NCBI RefSeq assembly: GCF_001429285.1
Contig: NZ_LMJJ01000015.1
Location: 358 to 64,357, forward strand
DNA: 64,000 nucleotides
Reading direction: 5' to 3'
Source: Ensifer sp. Root278
GTDB taxonomy: Bacteria; Pseudomonadota; Alphaproteobacteria; Rhizobiales; Rhizobiaceae
Numbering within the stretch: the first letter of the stretch is position 1; each line of letters opens with the position of its first letter. A program made the position numbers and the translations under genes. Shown here in pieces: positions 27,734 to 37,213 of the stretch. A model generated the notes under the pieces. It was given only the letters and a program-made list of their open reading frames with translations, was not told where the DNA came from and searched no databases.

Positions 27734-28490
27734 TCTCGCGGCCGGCAAGCCAACGGCAGGCCGGATGTCCGCTGGTCGCCGCAAAGAGCTTTTCGAGGAA
27801 TGTCCAGACGCCCTCGTCGTGAACGAGGTGATGCGTCAGCACGCCGATCGTGCGGCCCTTCTGCTCCGCTCTCTCCTCGACGTCGCCGGTCACCTGCCGA
27901 AGCCTCGCAATGATGTCGGAGACGATCAGTGCATGGTCGCGGCAACCGCGCGTCCCGCGCCAATCCATGACATCGACATGCGTGTTGACGAGCTTGAACG
28001 GCGATGGTTTCTCCGGCCCGAAGACCGAGAGCACCTTGAAACCGATGTCGGGCAAGCCGTCGAGAAGCGTGTTGTCGATCCGGTTCCACGGGGGAACGAG
28101 CATCGGCACGAAGCCGCCCGGGAAGAGCGTCCGCAAGCGGTCATAGCCGAGTTCGAGTTCGTGGAGCACCGTGGCGCGCGGCCGGTGCGCGCCAAGCTCC
28201 TGCTTCTTTTCCGAAGGCGGCGCATGATTGCGATGCGCCCACCCGTGCACGGCAATGCTGACATCTGCGAGCCCGCCAAGGCGGCGCGCGAGCGCCTCGC
28301 CGGTCTGGGCTGGCGGAACGGCCAAAACGACCGGAAGAGCGTGTCGGTCGACCAGCGACAGCAGCCGATCGAGCGCCCGCGTCGGCTCGGCTGCGTCGTC
28401 GTCACGCAGCCAGAAATCCACCGGCCGTCCCGACGCTTCAATGCGATCGAGCTCCGCAGCAAGGCGCTGCCAATGGATTTCCTCTGTCAT
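27720..28490 (-). CDS. Polysaccharide deacetylase family protein
   Basis: 256 residues of the NodB-homology fold type. The metal/aspartate motif DFWLRDDDA is near 25-33, and VAVHGWAHRNH (about 78-89) supplies the two histidines. The conserved PPWNRID and VLTHHLVHDEG follow. It probably removes N- or O-acetyl groups from a cell-surface sugar polymer. No signal peptide is visible, so it may act on a cytoplasmic precursor, which fits pairing with a glycosyltransferase. Its start overlaps the stop of the upstream glycosyltransferase gene by four bases (28487-28490), so the two are translationally coupled. Confidence 0.82.
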   Translation of the reverse strand: MTEEIHWQRLAAELDRIEASGRPVDFWLRDDDAAEPTRALDRLLSLVDRHALPVVLAVPPAQTGEALARRLGGLADVSIAVHGWAHRNHAPPSEKKQELGAHRPRATVLHELELGYDRLRTLFPGGFVPMLVPPWNRIDNTLLDGLPDIGFKVLSVFGPEKPSPFKLVNTHVDVMDWRGTRGCRDHALIVSDIIARLRQVTGDVEERAEQKGRTIGVLTHHLVHDEGVWTFLEKLFAATSGHPACRWLAGREITAR

Positions 28491-29584
28491 TTCGGCGTCT
28501 CCAGAAATTCATCGAAAATCGAGCGAAGCCGTAGGGCGGCTGCCGGAAACGAGCGCTCCTCATGAACGAACCGTCGGGCGGCTGCGCCCAATCGCCTGCG
28601 GCCGGCCGGATCCTCGATCAGGTCGCGCACCGCCGCCGCATAGGCGCCGATATCCCCGTCCGGCGTCAGCAGCCCAGTCTCGCCGTCTCTCACCACTTCC
28701 GGCACGCCGGCCGTTCGTTGCGCAACGACCGGCAGGCCCACAGCCTGCGCTTCGAGATAGGCAAGCCCGTAGGCCTCGCCGCAGCCGGGCCACACGTAGA
28801 GATCAGTGCTGGCAAGAATATCCGGCAGGTCGGCTGCATCCTTTTCGCCAAGCCACATCAATCGCTCGGGAGGCAAAGTCGCAAAGGCCCCGATGACCTC
28901 GTCGCGGCAAGGTCCGTCGCCGACGATCGTCAAGGTCCAGGCGGCGTCGGCAACACGCGTCAGCGCCTGCGCCAGCATGCGGTAGCTATTCATCTTGTCG
29001 CCGCTGCGCATCATCGCGACCACGACCAGCCGGCAGGGGGCATCGGCTGATGGCTTGCTCTCAATGAACGGCGCAGCGTCGATGAACGGCGCAAGCATCG
29101 CGTGGCGGCATGAGGGAGCGGCTTCAAGAAGGCCGTCGCGGTCGCGGCGCGTCAGGCAGATGTTGACGGCCGCCTGCGAAATCCCCGCAAGAACATGGCG
29201 TTGGGCAATCGCGCGGACACCTTCATTCCGCCGCATCGAGTATGACGCTTCCGCCGTCGCATAGGGAATGGAGAACTCGCCCGCGAGCCCGGGGCCGAGA
29301 AGGTCGGGCGCCTTGTAATAGGGATGGTAGCAGAACCAGAGATCGGGAACGCCCTCGCTCTGCCAGAGTGTCCGAAGGCGCGCGGTTTCGGTTTCCGCCG
29401 CAAGCTCAAGTTCGCGGAAATCCTGATCCGATGGCTTGGCCATGAAACTGCGCAGATCCGATGCAATCGCAACCTCGTGCCCACCGATCCGCAGTGCCGC
29501 GATCAGCATGCGGGCCATCAGCCGGTCGCCTGACGGCACCGGGTGATCGGGCGATTTCAGCGGTGCATAAAAGGCGATCTTCAT
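28487..29584 (-). CDS. Family 4 glycosyltransferase
   Basis: 365 residues from the ATG at 29584. The reading that starts at 29626 adds 14 residues without matching sequence. GT4 features are AFYAPLKSPDHPVPSGDR at the N terminus, LVVVAMMRSGDKMNSYRML, and the donor-site region GCGEAYGLAYLEAQAVGLP followed by GVPEVVRDGETGLLT. Cytoplasmic; it transfers a sugar from a nucleotide donor to a glycan or lipid acceptor. It forms a two-gene unit with the deacetylase, so together they may make and trim an amino-sugar unit. Confidence 0.9.
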   Translation of the reverse strand: MKIAFYAPLKSPDHPVPSGDRLMARMLIAALRIGGHEVAIASDLRSFMAKPSDQDFRELELAAETETARLRTLWQSEGVPDLWFCYHPYYKAPDLLGPGLAGEFSIPYATAEASYSMRRNEGVRAIAQRHVLAGISQAAVNICLTRRDRDGLLEAAPSCRHAMLAPFIDAAPFIESKPSADAPCRLVVVAMMRSGDKMNSYRMLAQALTRVADAAWTLTIVGDGPCRDEVIGAFATLPPERLMWLGEKDAADLPDILASTDLYVWPGCGEAYGLAYLEAQAVGLPVVAQRTAGVPEVVRDGETGLLTPDGDIGAYAAAVRDLIEDPAGRRRLGAAARRFVHEERSFPAAALRLRSIFDEFLETPK

Positions 29585-29653
29585 CCGCAGCGAGCTATCG
29601 TGCCTCCGCCCGAGACTGTCAACCAATGGGTTTCCGTACGCACAACCGGTTCG

Positions 29654-29938
29654 TCAGTCGATCGGCAGATCATAGTAATCGCGTCGGATAAGTCTAAGCG
29701 TGCGATCCGGTTCAATGACGTAGGTCTCCTGAACGAAACTGTTGCCGCTCGTGAAGCGGTGCGGGACGATGCTGCCCACCGGCGCCTTCGTCAGCTTCGT
29801 GCGGGGCTGTCCACCATAGGTGATGCTGCCCGGGATCGGCTCGATATCTGGCGTGGTACAGCCGGAGAGCATCAGAGCGAAAAGGCAAAGAAAGGCTGCC
29901 GACCGCCTCACAGGCGAGTTGCATTTCATAGCGACCAT
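29654..29938 (-). CDS. Small predicted lipoprotein
   Basis: 94 residues. A basic N-terminal stretch and a hydrophobic core lead to the lipobox LMLSGC, giving a predicted lipid-modified Cys near residue 27. The mature part (about 67 residues) is PIPGSITYGGQPRTKLTKAPVG and so on, with no recognised domain. The first ATG and a second three codons later are both possible starts. It lies 43 bases after the disrupted transglycosylase gene on the same strand. Confidence 0.7.
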   Translation of the reverse strand: MVAMKCNSPVRRSAAFLCLFALMLSGCTTPDIEPIPGSITYGGQPRTKLTKAPVGSIVPHRFTSGNSFVQETYVIEPDRTLRLIRRDYYDLPID

Positions 29939-29980
29939 TTCGAGACCTCCACATCTCGCGAGAACACGTGCGCCGCACGC

Positions 29981-31435
29981 CTATGGCGCGGTGGCCGCCG
30001 ACCTGTTTTCGACTTTCGCCGCGACCGCGTCAGCGTCATGGGCGTCCAGCAGGCTGTAGGCCACATAGTACTTATAGATGTTGCTGACATATTGAACCGT
30101 CTCGCGCCCGACGATCGCGGCGGCGGCATTTTCGACATTGCCGAACCAGAGGTTCGGATCGAGCCCCATATCCTTGGCCTTTGCCCGGAACTTGCGCAGG
30201 TTCCCAGGCCCGGCATTGTAGGCCGCGAAGGCAAACAGCAACTGATCTCGCGGGGTCACGGCCGGGTCGTTGATATAGGTATCGACGAGGAAGCGCAGAT
30301 ACTTGGATCCAGCTTCGACATTCAGATTCTCGTCCTTGTCGATGCCGTGGATGTTGACCGCCTTGTCCGCTGCGGTCGACGGCAGGAGCTGCATGATGCC
30401 GACAGCACCGCGATGGCTGCGCCTGGACTGATCAAGTTGTGATTCCTGGTATCCTTGCGCCATCAGCATCAGGTGGTCGAAGGAATAGGTCTTTCCGTGA
30501 TTGCGGAAGATCTCGACCAGCACTTTGAAGCGTTCGACATCCGCCGGATCATAGGCGCGCTTCAGCATCTTGTCGCCCTTGTAGTAGGTGTTCTTCAAGA
30601 TGTTGCCGAAGGTGGTGCCGACCTTGTGAGACTTGACGAAGTCGTCGAGGACGGCCTTGAGCTTCGGGCTGTCCTTGCGGATCGCTCAGGCGATTTCGCC
30701 ATGATCGGACACAGCAATGTCCTCCCGCACCTTGAGGTCGGTGAAGACCTGCGACCAGATGTTCGCCTTGTACATATCGACGACCGTCCACGGCAGCAGG
30801 CCGGCATTGATCATCTCCAGGACGTCTTCGTCCTCCAGGTTCTCATCCATGTCCTTCAAGACAACAGGCGGGCGGCCGGACTTCTCGAAACCGGCACTGA
30901 GGGCCGCAAGGTGCTCGTAGTAGCTGCTCGAGCGGCGCACATGGATTTCCTGTCCGCTCAGGTCATCAAGACTGGCGATTGCGGGCGCGGATGGGCCGGT
31001 GACGAGAACCTCCCTGGCTTCGTCGTAGAGCGGCGCCGTGAAATCCATCTTGGCAAGCCGTGTTTCGGTGATCGTCAGGTTCGCCATGACGATATCGCCG
31101 AGACCTTCTTCCAGCGCCGACAGAAGTCTCGCCCGCGGCATCGGTACGAAACCGACGCGAATCTTGTCGGTCTGCTTCTTGCGGTCCTTGTTGAGCTCGT
31201 TTTCGAGCGCCGTCCCAAATTCAACAGCCGTGCCCAATTGCTGGCCGCGGTCGATAAAATAGATCGTCTTGCTGAACGGTACGATGATGCGGATCACACG
31301 TCGCTTTTCCATCCCGTCGAAGTCGTCCGTGTGCGGAGCGAGCATCGACCGAACGAATTGCTCGTTCGATTGCGCCAAGGCGCTGCCGCCCGCGAAGAAC
31401 ACGAGAAGCAAGATCCCGAACAGAACGCGTTTCAT
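29981..31435 (-). pseudogene. MltF-type substrate-binding/lytic transglycosylase, interrupted by in-frame TGA
   Basis: One reading frame from the ATG at 31435 to the stop at 29981 (484 codons) is broken by a single TGA at 30686-30688. The N-terminal part has a signal peptide (ending ALAQ) and a periplasmic solute-binding domain; the C-terminal part has the Slt domain with LMLMAQGYQESQLDQSRR (catalytic Glu) and GAVGIMQLLPSTA. The flanks join as HGEIA-stop-AIRKDSPKL, where a Trp (TGG) would fit the family, so a one-base TGG to TGA change explains it. The rest is undamaged, which implies a recent mutation or a sequencing error. The second half could only be translated alone from a TTG at 30598, without a signal peptide. 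Confidence 0.8.
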
Positions 31436-31476
31436 GGTCGGCCTCCCCCGCCCCTGGAAAACCTGTTGGCGAAATC

Positions 31477-33603
31477 CTATTCCTGCGGCGGGCCACCTTC
31501 GCCGAGCGCTGCTGCGGCATTCTTCTTGGCTATGGCATCACGGGTCGCGGCAGCGGCCGCCGCAGCTTGCTGCTGCTCGTCGCCCGCCACCTGCACCGTC
31601 GGCGAAGCGAAATTGATGCCGTTTTCCTTGAAGGCTTCCTTGATCATGACCTGGGCCCGACGTCTGACCTGGGTCTGATTTCCCGGCTTCGTCTTCATGG
31701 CGAAGCTGAGCGTCATCCCATAATCGCCAAACTGTTCGACGCCTTTCATCTTGACCGTTTCCAGGATCAACGGCCCCAGTTCGGGATCCTCGAGCAGCTT
31801 GGCCCCGATACCTTTCACCACCTTCTTTACCTTCGCCACATCGGTATCGAACGAAACGTTGATCATGAATTTGTCGATCACCCAGTCGCGGCTCATGTTC
31901 TGGACCGCACCCAGCGAGCCGAACGGCACGGTAAAGACCGGGCCCCGATGGTGCCGGAGCTTGACCGAGCGAATGCTGAAGGATTCGACCGTGCCCTTGT
32001 AGCTGCCGCTCTGGATATATTCGCCCACCCGGAATGCGTCATCCGTCATGTAGAAGATGCCGCTGATGACGTCCTTGACCAGCGACTGCGATCCGAAGCC
32101 GAGTGCGACACCGAACACGCCGGCGCCGGCGATCAGCGGACCGATTTCGACGCCGAGGCCGGAGAGAACCATCAGTACCGCCACGACGGCGATGAAAATC
32201 GCGAGGAAGTTGCGCAGGATCGGCAACAGGGTCAGCATGCGCGTGTTGCGAGCCAACTCCGCCGGATCGTTGGCCGCCGCATGCGCCTGCGTCAGGCGCA
32301 GGCTGATGAAACCCTTCACCAGTTGCCAGACGAGATCCGCCGCCAGCAGAATGACGACGCCGGCGAGCGCCCCGCGGAAAATCCGATTGAAAACATCATC
32401 ATGCATCATCGCCGTCGCGTTGACCTTGAACACGACTCCCAACCAGGCGGCCGCGAGGGCGATGATCAGCAGACGGGCGCCCCGCTCGATCAGGACGTTG
32501 CGCATCACCCTGAGATCATCGGCGGCGTCGGCGTCCAGCATCGTCTTCGTGAAGGCGCTGGTGAAGCGCAGCAGTGGCGGCAGGCCAATCACATAGAGAC
32601 CGATCCAGAACAGGACCTCCATGCCCGCGACCCAGAGCAGCCACAGCACGATGAGGAAAGCGACCAGCAGCACATTGCTAACCACGCGGCGCGAGCCGGA
32701 AACCGCGCCAATAGGTCGCCGCAAAGCCGTTGCGATCGCCAGGACCAGGACTCCGAGCCCGAGGATCGCCGTAACCAGTTCGCGCACATCCGCGGATATG
32801 GCAAGCGCCAACATCGCATCACCGACGCCCCAGACGAGCGCGGCGGCACTGATCAGCCAGAGAGAATGACGATACCAGAAGCCTGCCTCGTCTGCGGTCA
32901 GAGACAGATAGCCGCCACGGGCGTCGGCGCTCTCCTCGCCTTCGCGACCACCTTTCAGGACGGCGGATGCGATGATCATCAGCAGGCGAGCGCCGATCCA
33001 GGCTCCAAGCAGCGGCGCGATCGTCGCCTCAAGCAGCTTTGGCCATTCTGCGAAGGCAAGCACTGACATGCTGGCGGCAGCAAAGACGACGAGCGGCAGA
33101 ACGCGTGCCAACATGGTCCGCGCCGGTCCTGCCAACGCGGCCCCTTGCAGGCTACGCCGCAACAGCCAGCGCAGCAGATATTCGGCACCGTAGCCGATCA
33201 GGAGAATGAAGAAGAAGCCCTTGAGAACGGGCGCCCTGCCGTGGCTCTCCATCACGCCGGCCAGCCGATCCCGCCCCGCCTGCATTTCCGGTAGAACGCG
33301 CGGCACGGCATCGCGAATGCCGGTCAGCCGCCGCCTGATCTCGGCGGTCCAGCGCGCGACGACGCCCGCAGCCGGCGCTTGGGCAGCCGGTGCCGGAGCC
33401 GGCTTCGCCGACAGCCATTGCTTCACTTCCGGGTCATCAAGAAGCTGGATCAATTGCTGAACCTTCGCAGGCGGAGCTGCGGGCACCGCCTCCTGCGCAA
33501 ACCCCTCGGAAACGGGACAGAAAATAATTGAAAGAAACGCAAGAAGGCCGAATACCGGCCCCAGAAAACGACGCGACGACCCGACACAGCCCATTCTTAC
33601 CAC
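31477..33603 (-). CDS. MscS-type mechanosensitive channel, large
   Basis: 708 residues. A signal peptide (FLSIIFCPVSEGFAQ) is followed by a Pro/Ala-rich linker, then about ten hydrophobic segments between residues 130 and 500. The conserved MscS pore region contains GLGVEIGPLIAGAGVFGVALGFGSQSLVKDVISG, and the cytoplasmic beta domain has RVGEYIQSGSYKGTVESFSIRSVKLRHHRGPVFTVPF (shown here only as a guide to the motif positions 530-590). The C-terminal tail ends Ala- and Gln-rich. Larger than E. coli MscS, comparable with MscK/YbiO-type proteins. Opens under membrane tension in hypo-osmotic shock. Confidence 0.9.
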   Translation of the reverse strand: MVRMGCVGSSRRFLGPVFGLLAFLSIIFCPVSEGFAQEAVPAAPPAKVQQLIQLLDDPEVKQWLSAKPAPAPAAQAPAAGVVARWTAEIRRRLTGIRDAVPRVLPEMQAGRDRLAGVMESHGRAPVLKGFFFILLIGYGAEYLLRWLLRRSLQGAALAGPARTMLARVLPLVVFAAASMSVLAFAEWPKLLEATIAPLLGAWIGARLLMIIASAVLKGGREGEESADARGGYLSLTADEAGFWYRHSLWLISAAALVWGVGDAMLALAISADVRELVTAILGLGVLVLAIATALRRPIGAVSGSRRVVSNVLLVAFLIVLWLLWVAGMEVLFWIGLYVIGLPPLLRFTSAFTKTMLDADAADDLRVMRNVLIERGARLLIIALAAAWLGVVFKVNATAMMHDDVFNRIFRGALAGVVILLAADLVWQLVKGFISLRLTQAHAAANDPAELARNTRMLTLLPILRNFLAIFIAVVAVLMVLSGLGVEIGPLIAGAGVFGVALGFGSQSLVKDVISGIFYMTDDAFRVGEYIQSGSYKGTVESFSIRSVKLRHHRGPVFTVPFGSLGAVQNMSRDWVIDKFMINVSFDTDVAKVKKVVKGIGAKLLEDPELGPLILETVKMKGVEQFGDYGMTLSFAMKTKPGNQTQVRRRAQVMIKEAFKENGINFASPTVQVAGDEQQQAAAAAAATRDAIAKKNAAAALGEGGPPQE

Positions 33604-33705
33604 CCCCAGGGATCATGCCGGCCCCGACCGGCACGATTCTCAACTTTTACAAATGCTAACATACCTGTAGGCGGTTCTACCAACGCCCTTTCGCCGCGCC
33701 GCGGA

Positions 33706-36267
33706 TCAACGACGACGGAAGCCGCCGCCCCCATGGAAGCCTCCCCCACCGTGGAAGCCCCCGCCTCCCTGAAAACCGCCGCCACCGTGGAAACCGCCTC
33801 CCTCGAAGCCACCGCCACCAAAGCCACCCGGGCGATCAAAACCACCACCTCCACTGCTCGGGAAATTCAGCGGCCGCTGATCGAAGGACTGACGCTCGAA
33901 GGAACGCTGGTTGCCGAGCTGTCGGCCGATATTGTCGATGGCCAGATGATCGGGTGCGCGGTCCAGAGTCCGGGTGCCTGCCCCCTGGCCGGATCCGATC
34001 CGCTGGTTCAGGTTTTGGACGGCGTCCGGATGATTGGCGGAAAACTGTTCGCCCGCCTTGGCCCTGTCCTGGATGGAAGGCTTGTCGATCGGCTGCCAGC
34101 CGTCAGGCGTGTGCTTCTGCCATTGCCCGTCGTCGCGGCGATAGACGTTTCCGTCGCGCCCGGCGTAGACGTCGCCACCCTTGCCGCCGGCGACGAAACC
34201 ATGGTTGCCGTCTGACGTGCGCCAACGGGCACCCGCGCCGGCCGCAGTCGAACCGCCGGAAATGCGCGCAAAGTCGGAACCGTGCTTGACGGATGCCGTT
34301 CCCCAGCTCCCGTAGACATTGTGTCCGCCACGCGCGATCGCCGCGTTGCCGGTGCGCGGATTGTAGGCGGCGACGAAGCCCCGGTCACCGTTCGGCCCGT
34401 AGCCGACAGCGCCTCGCATGTAGGTACCGGTGCGCGGATTGTAGGCTGCACCGGCGGCGATGCCGCGATAGGGGCCATAGGCATAGCCGTAGCGGCCGAA
34501 CGTTCCGACAGCCGGGTTGTAGAACGCACCGACGCCATAGGTCACGGGACGCGGATAATAGGGCCAGTAGCCGCCGCCAGCCCAGCCATAGTCCCAATAA
34601 TCGTCATAGTACCAGCCGGTGCCGTAGACGAAGGTATCCCAGGCGAGATAGGCACCGAGATAGCCCATCGTGTAGCCGAACCAGACCGCGTCGGGCTCGG
34701 TCTCGTAGATCCGTACATAGGTGGCGTTGTAGACGGGCGAGGATGGCGGGATCTTGTAGATCTCGTCGGGCACCGCCTTGGCGACGCTGAAGGGTCCGGT
34801 CGGCGCATCGCCGACGAACCAGATACCGTCCTTCACGACAAAATACTTGTCACCGACCTTGATGACGGTCTCGTTGGTGTTGACGGCGTAGGTCAGCGAG
34901 GTGCCGTCGATCTTCTCGAATTTCGGATCGCCACTATAGGTCACGTCCACCGTGACCGACCCGTCGAGCGCCACACGCGCCTTTTCGGGGATGCTTGCCT
35001 TCAGCCGCGCTTCGGCGTTTTCGGACGTGCCTGGAACGGACGAGCGCACCGTGTAATAGGCGGCGTCCTGCGGGATATTCTGGAAATCTTCGGGAAGCTT
35101 GGGCGTCGCGAAAGTCCACGGACCGTCGAGGGAAGAGCTCGCAAACCAGCGACCGGAGACGAGAATGTACCAGTTGGAATCTGCATCGCGATAGAAGACG
35201 TCGCTCTCGCTGTTGGTCGCAACCTTGAGCCCGGTGCCGGGCACCTGCTCCAGCTTCGGCTCGCCGTCGAAGACGAGCAACTCGGAGGGCTTGTCCGAAT
35301 AGATGACGTCAGGCACCGCGGCCTTGTCCGCTTGCGGCGGGATAGTCGCCTTGGCATCCTTCCAGTTGTCGTCGTCCGGAAGCTTGCCGAAAATGTCCGA
35401 CAGGGACGCTGCAGGCTGCCACCCCGAGGCCAGGTCCTTCGATTGCAGCCACGCCTTGTCGTCGCGCAGATAATAGGCGCTGTCCGCATCGACCTTGAAC
35501 AGGTCCCAATTGGTGTTGACCGCGAAGGACAGGCCTTCGACACCCTTGACCGGCGCGAACACCGCCTTGCCGTCGGTCTGCAGCAGCACCGCCGGCGCCT
35601 TGCTGACGAAGATCGGCGGCGGGTCGGCCTTCAGCCCCTCGACATTGCCGAGCCGCTCGTAGTCCGCCAGGCTCGCCGTCAATTTGTCTTCCGAAACCGT
35701 GATGGTTCCGACCGGCATCAGCTTGCCGACCTCGAGGGCGAGATCCGCCAGTTCCTTCCGGTCGAGGACGGAAAAATTGATCTCCGTCATCTTGATGTCC
35801 GATACGACGACCTGGCCGGATGCGCTGTCGGCGTCGGTCATGCCGGTCACCCCGATGACGCCATAGATCGGCTTGGCATCGTCGGACTGCTTGTATTCGG
35901 CGGCGATCAACGCATCGAGATCGGTGAAGTCCTTCCAAGCGTTGATCTGAGGCTGGTAGAGCGTAATGGTCGCGCCGATGTCGGTCTTGAAGGCGCGTGG
36001 CCAGCCGAGCCCCTTGGGATCGGCATCGTTCAGATACTTGCCGCTGACGAAGCCGTTCTGGCCATTGAAGCTCACCGCGCACCATGTGCCGCCATCGTCG
36101 CATTCCTTGACGTCGACTTCCGCGCCTTCCGCAATCGTGCCGAGGCTGTCGAAGGCGGTGCCCGGCCCTTCCCGGAAATTGACGGACGCGTTTGTCGTAG
36201 CCGGACCGGCCTCGGCCGGAACGGAGGCAATCACGAAAAGGGTCAAGGCCAGGGTCAATCTGCGCAT
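33706..36267 (-). CDS. Secreted SH3b-domain protein with YNPRTG repeats and Gly-rich tail
   Basis: 853 residues from the ATG at 36267, where a signal peptide begins (MRRLTLALTLFVIASVPAEAG). A bacterial SH3 domain follows (ASVNFREGPGTAFDSLGTI, residues about 28-80). A long middle region has repeats like YNTNWDLFKV/VNTNETVIKVGDKYF. The C-terminal third has a Tyr/Gly-rich stretch with YNPAVGTFGR, AYNPRTGTYMRG and AYNPRTGNAAI, and the protein ends in repeated GGGGFHG units and RRR. It is secreted or envelope-attached; function unknown. An 18-bp shared element lies 131 bases upstream of the start. Confidence 0.75.
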   Translation of the reverse strand: MRRLTLALTLFVIASVPAEAGPATTNASVNFREGPGTAFDSLGTIAEGAEVDVKECDDGGTWCAVSFNGQNGFVSGKYLNDADPKGLGWPRAFKTDIGATITLYQPQINAWKDFTDLDALIAAEYKQSDDAKPIYGVIGVTGMTDADSASGQVVVSDIKMTEINFSVLDRKELADLALEVGKLMPVGTITVSEDKLTASLADYERLGNVEGLKADPPPIFVSKAPAVLLQTDGKAVFAPVKGVEGLSFAVNTNWDLFKVDADSAYYLRDDKAWLQSKDLASGWQPAASLSDIFGKLPDDDNWKDAKATIPPQADKAAVPDVIYSDKPSELLVFDGEPKLEQVPGTGLKVATNSESDVFYRDADSNWYILVSGRWFASSSLDGPWTFATPKLPEDFQNIPQDAAYYTVRSSVPGTSENAEARLKASIPEKARVALDGSVTVDVTYSGDPKFEKIDGTSLTYAVNTNETVIKVGDKYFVVKDGIWFVGDAPTGPFSVAKAVPDEIYKIPPSSPVYNATYVRIYETEPDAVWFGYTMGYLGAYLAWDTFVYGTGWYYDDYWDYGWAGGGYWPYYPRPVTYGVGAFYNPAVGTFGRYGYAYGPYRGIAAGAAYNPRTGTYMRGAVGYGPNGDRGFVAAYNPRTGNAAIARGGHNVYGSWGTASVKHGSDFARISGGSTAAGAGARWRTSDGNHGFVAGGKGGDVYAGRDGNVYRRDDGQWQKHTPDGWQPIDKPSIQDRAKAGEQFSANHPDAVQNLNQRIGSGQGAGTRTLDRAPDHLAIDNIGRQLGNQRSFERQSFDQRPLNFPSSGGGGFDRPGGFGGGGFEGGGFHGGGGFQGGGGFHGGGGFHGGGGFRRR

Positions 36268-36739
36268 CACGGTTCTCCGGCGTCTAGCAGCAATCCGAAC
36301 CGAGACCGTGCTGTCGCCGCCTGTGCCACGTTGTTGGCAGGTGAGGAGCGGACATCGGACCGGTATGATCGCAGCATCTTCGGCATCGGGGGCAGCACAA
36401 GTACGTAACAGTAACGGCGACCGTAACAGGCCGTTGAAAAGGGACGATGAGGCCCGGGCATGAGCCTCCCTTCGGGCCGCCGAACGCAGATTGACGCAGG
36501 ATCGATTCGCATGGGGCCGCCTCGCATTTTGGCGCGATCGAGACAACGTGACGCACGCGACCCGCCACAATTCGCGCGCTTGCGCCCCGGTGACGGCAGC
36601 ATCGCCCGGCCCATCCCCTGGAAAACCGGGACGGCGCCGCAAATCTCCGCGTTTTAGCCCGTGGTGATTGCATCAGGGGATTTATTCAAGCAAACTCATA
36701 TGTATGATTTGACCATTCCTACGTGCGGAGGAAATACAA
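36268..36739. other. Divergent intergenic region, 472 bases
   Basis: It separates the SH3b gene (minus) from the HTH regulator (plus). It contains one copy of the repeated element at 36399-36416, plus a nearby half-copy CCGTAACAG around 36420. Upstream of the regulator the sequence is more AT-rich (36670-36715). No gene seen. Confidence 0.5.
36399..36416 (-). promoter_or_regulatory. Shared 18-bp element, copy 1
   Basis: In the direction of the downstream SH3b gene it reads CGTTACTGTTACGTACTT, 131 bases before that gene's start codon. It matches four other copies in the window in sequence and in orientation. Confidence 0.6.
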
Positions 36740-37186
36740 GTGAACACAAAAGCCCCCAGCCAGATTGATGTCTTTGTCGGTTCCCGCGTCAGGATGCGTC
36801 GGTTGATGGCCGGGTTGAGCCAGGAAAAGCTGGCCGACGGTCTCGGGATCACATTCCAGCAGGTTCAAAAGTACGAAAAAGGCACCAACCGCATCGGCGC
36901 CAGCCGCCTCCAGGCGATCGCCGATATCCTCGGCGTGCATCCAAGCTTCTTCTTCCAGGAAGGCGACGACGCCGCTGCCCGCAACGGCGACACGACGCGC
37001 GAGCCGAGCGAAATCTCCTCTTTCGTTTCGTCGAAGGAAGGCATCGCTCTCAACCGCGCCTTCCTGAAGATCACCGATCCGGTGCTGCGCAAGAAGATCA
37101 TCTCGCTCGTCGCCGCCGTCGCCCAGACGCCCGAGACGGAGAGCACCCGTACAGGAACCAGCCACGCCCAGGATCTGCACGGATAA
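36740..37186 (+). CDS. Cro/CI-type HTH regulator
   Basis: 148 residues from a GTG preceded by GGAGG. The HTH lies at about 13-68 (RMRRLMAGLSQEKLADGLGI, then QQVQKYEKGTNRIG), a form common in rhizobia. A flexible acidic middle and a helical C terminus (LNRAFLKITDPVLRKKIISLVAAVA) follow. It starts the plus-strand run leading to the BTAD protein (28-base gap), the candidate precursor, YcaO and TfuA. It may control that run; autoregulation is inference. Confidence 0.85.
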   Translation: MNTKAPSQIDVFVGSRVRMRRLMAGLSQEKLADGLGITFQQVQKYEKGTNRIGASRLQAIADILGVHPSFFFQEGDDAAARNGDTTREPSEISSFVSSKEGIALNRAFLKITDPVLRKKIISLVAAVAQTPETESTRTGTSHAQDLHG

Positions 37187-37213
37187 TCGTGTGCACCCGA
37201 CAGGAATGACCGG

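Noticed and set aside
30686-30688. TGA as a selenocysteine codon
   Set aside because: The family has Trp, not Cys, at this place, and no SECIS-like hairpin or selenoprotein motif is evident.
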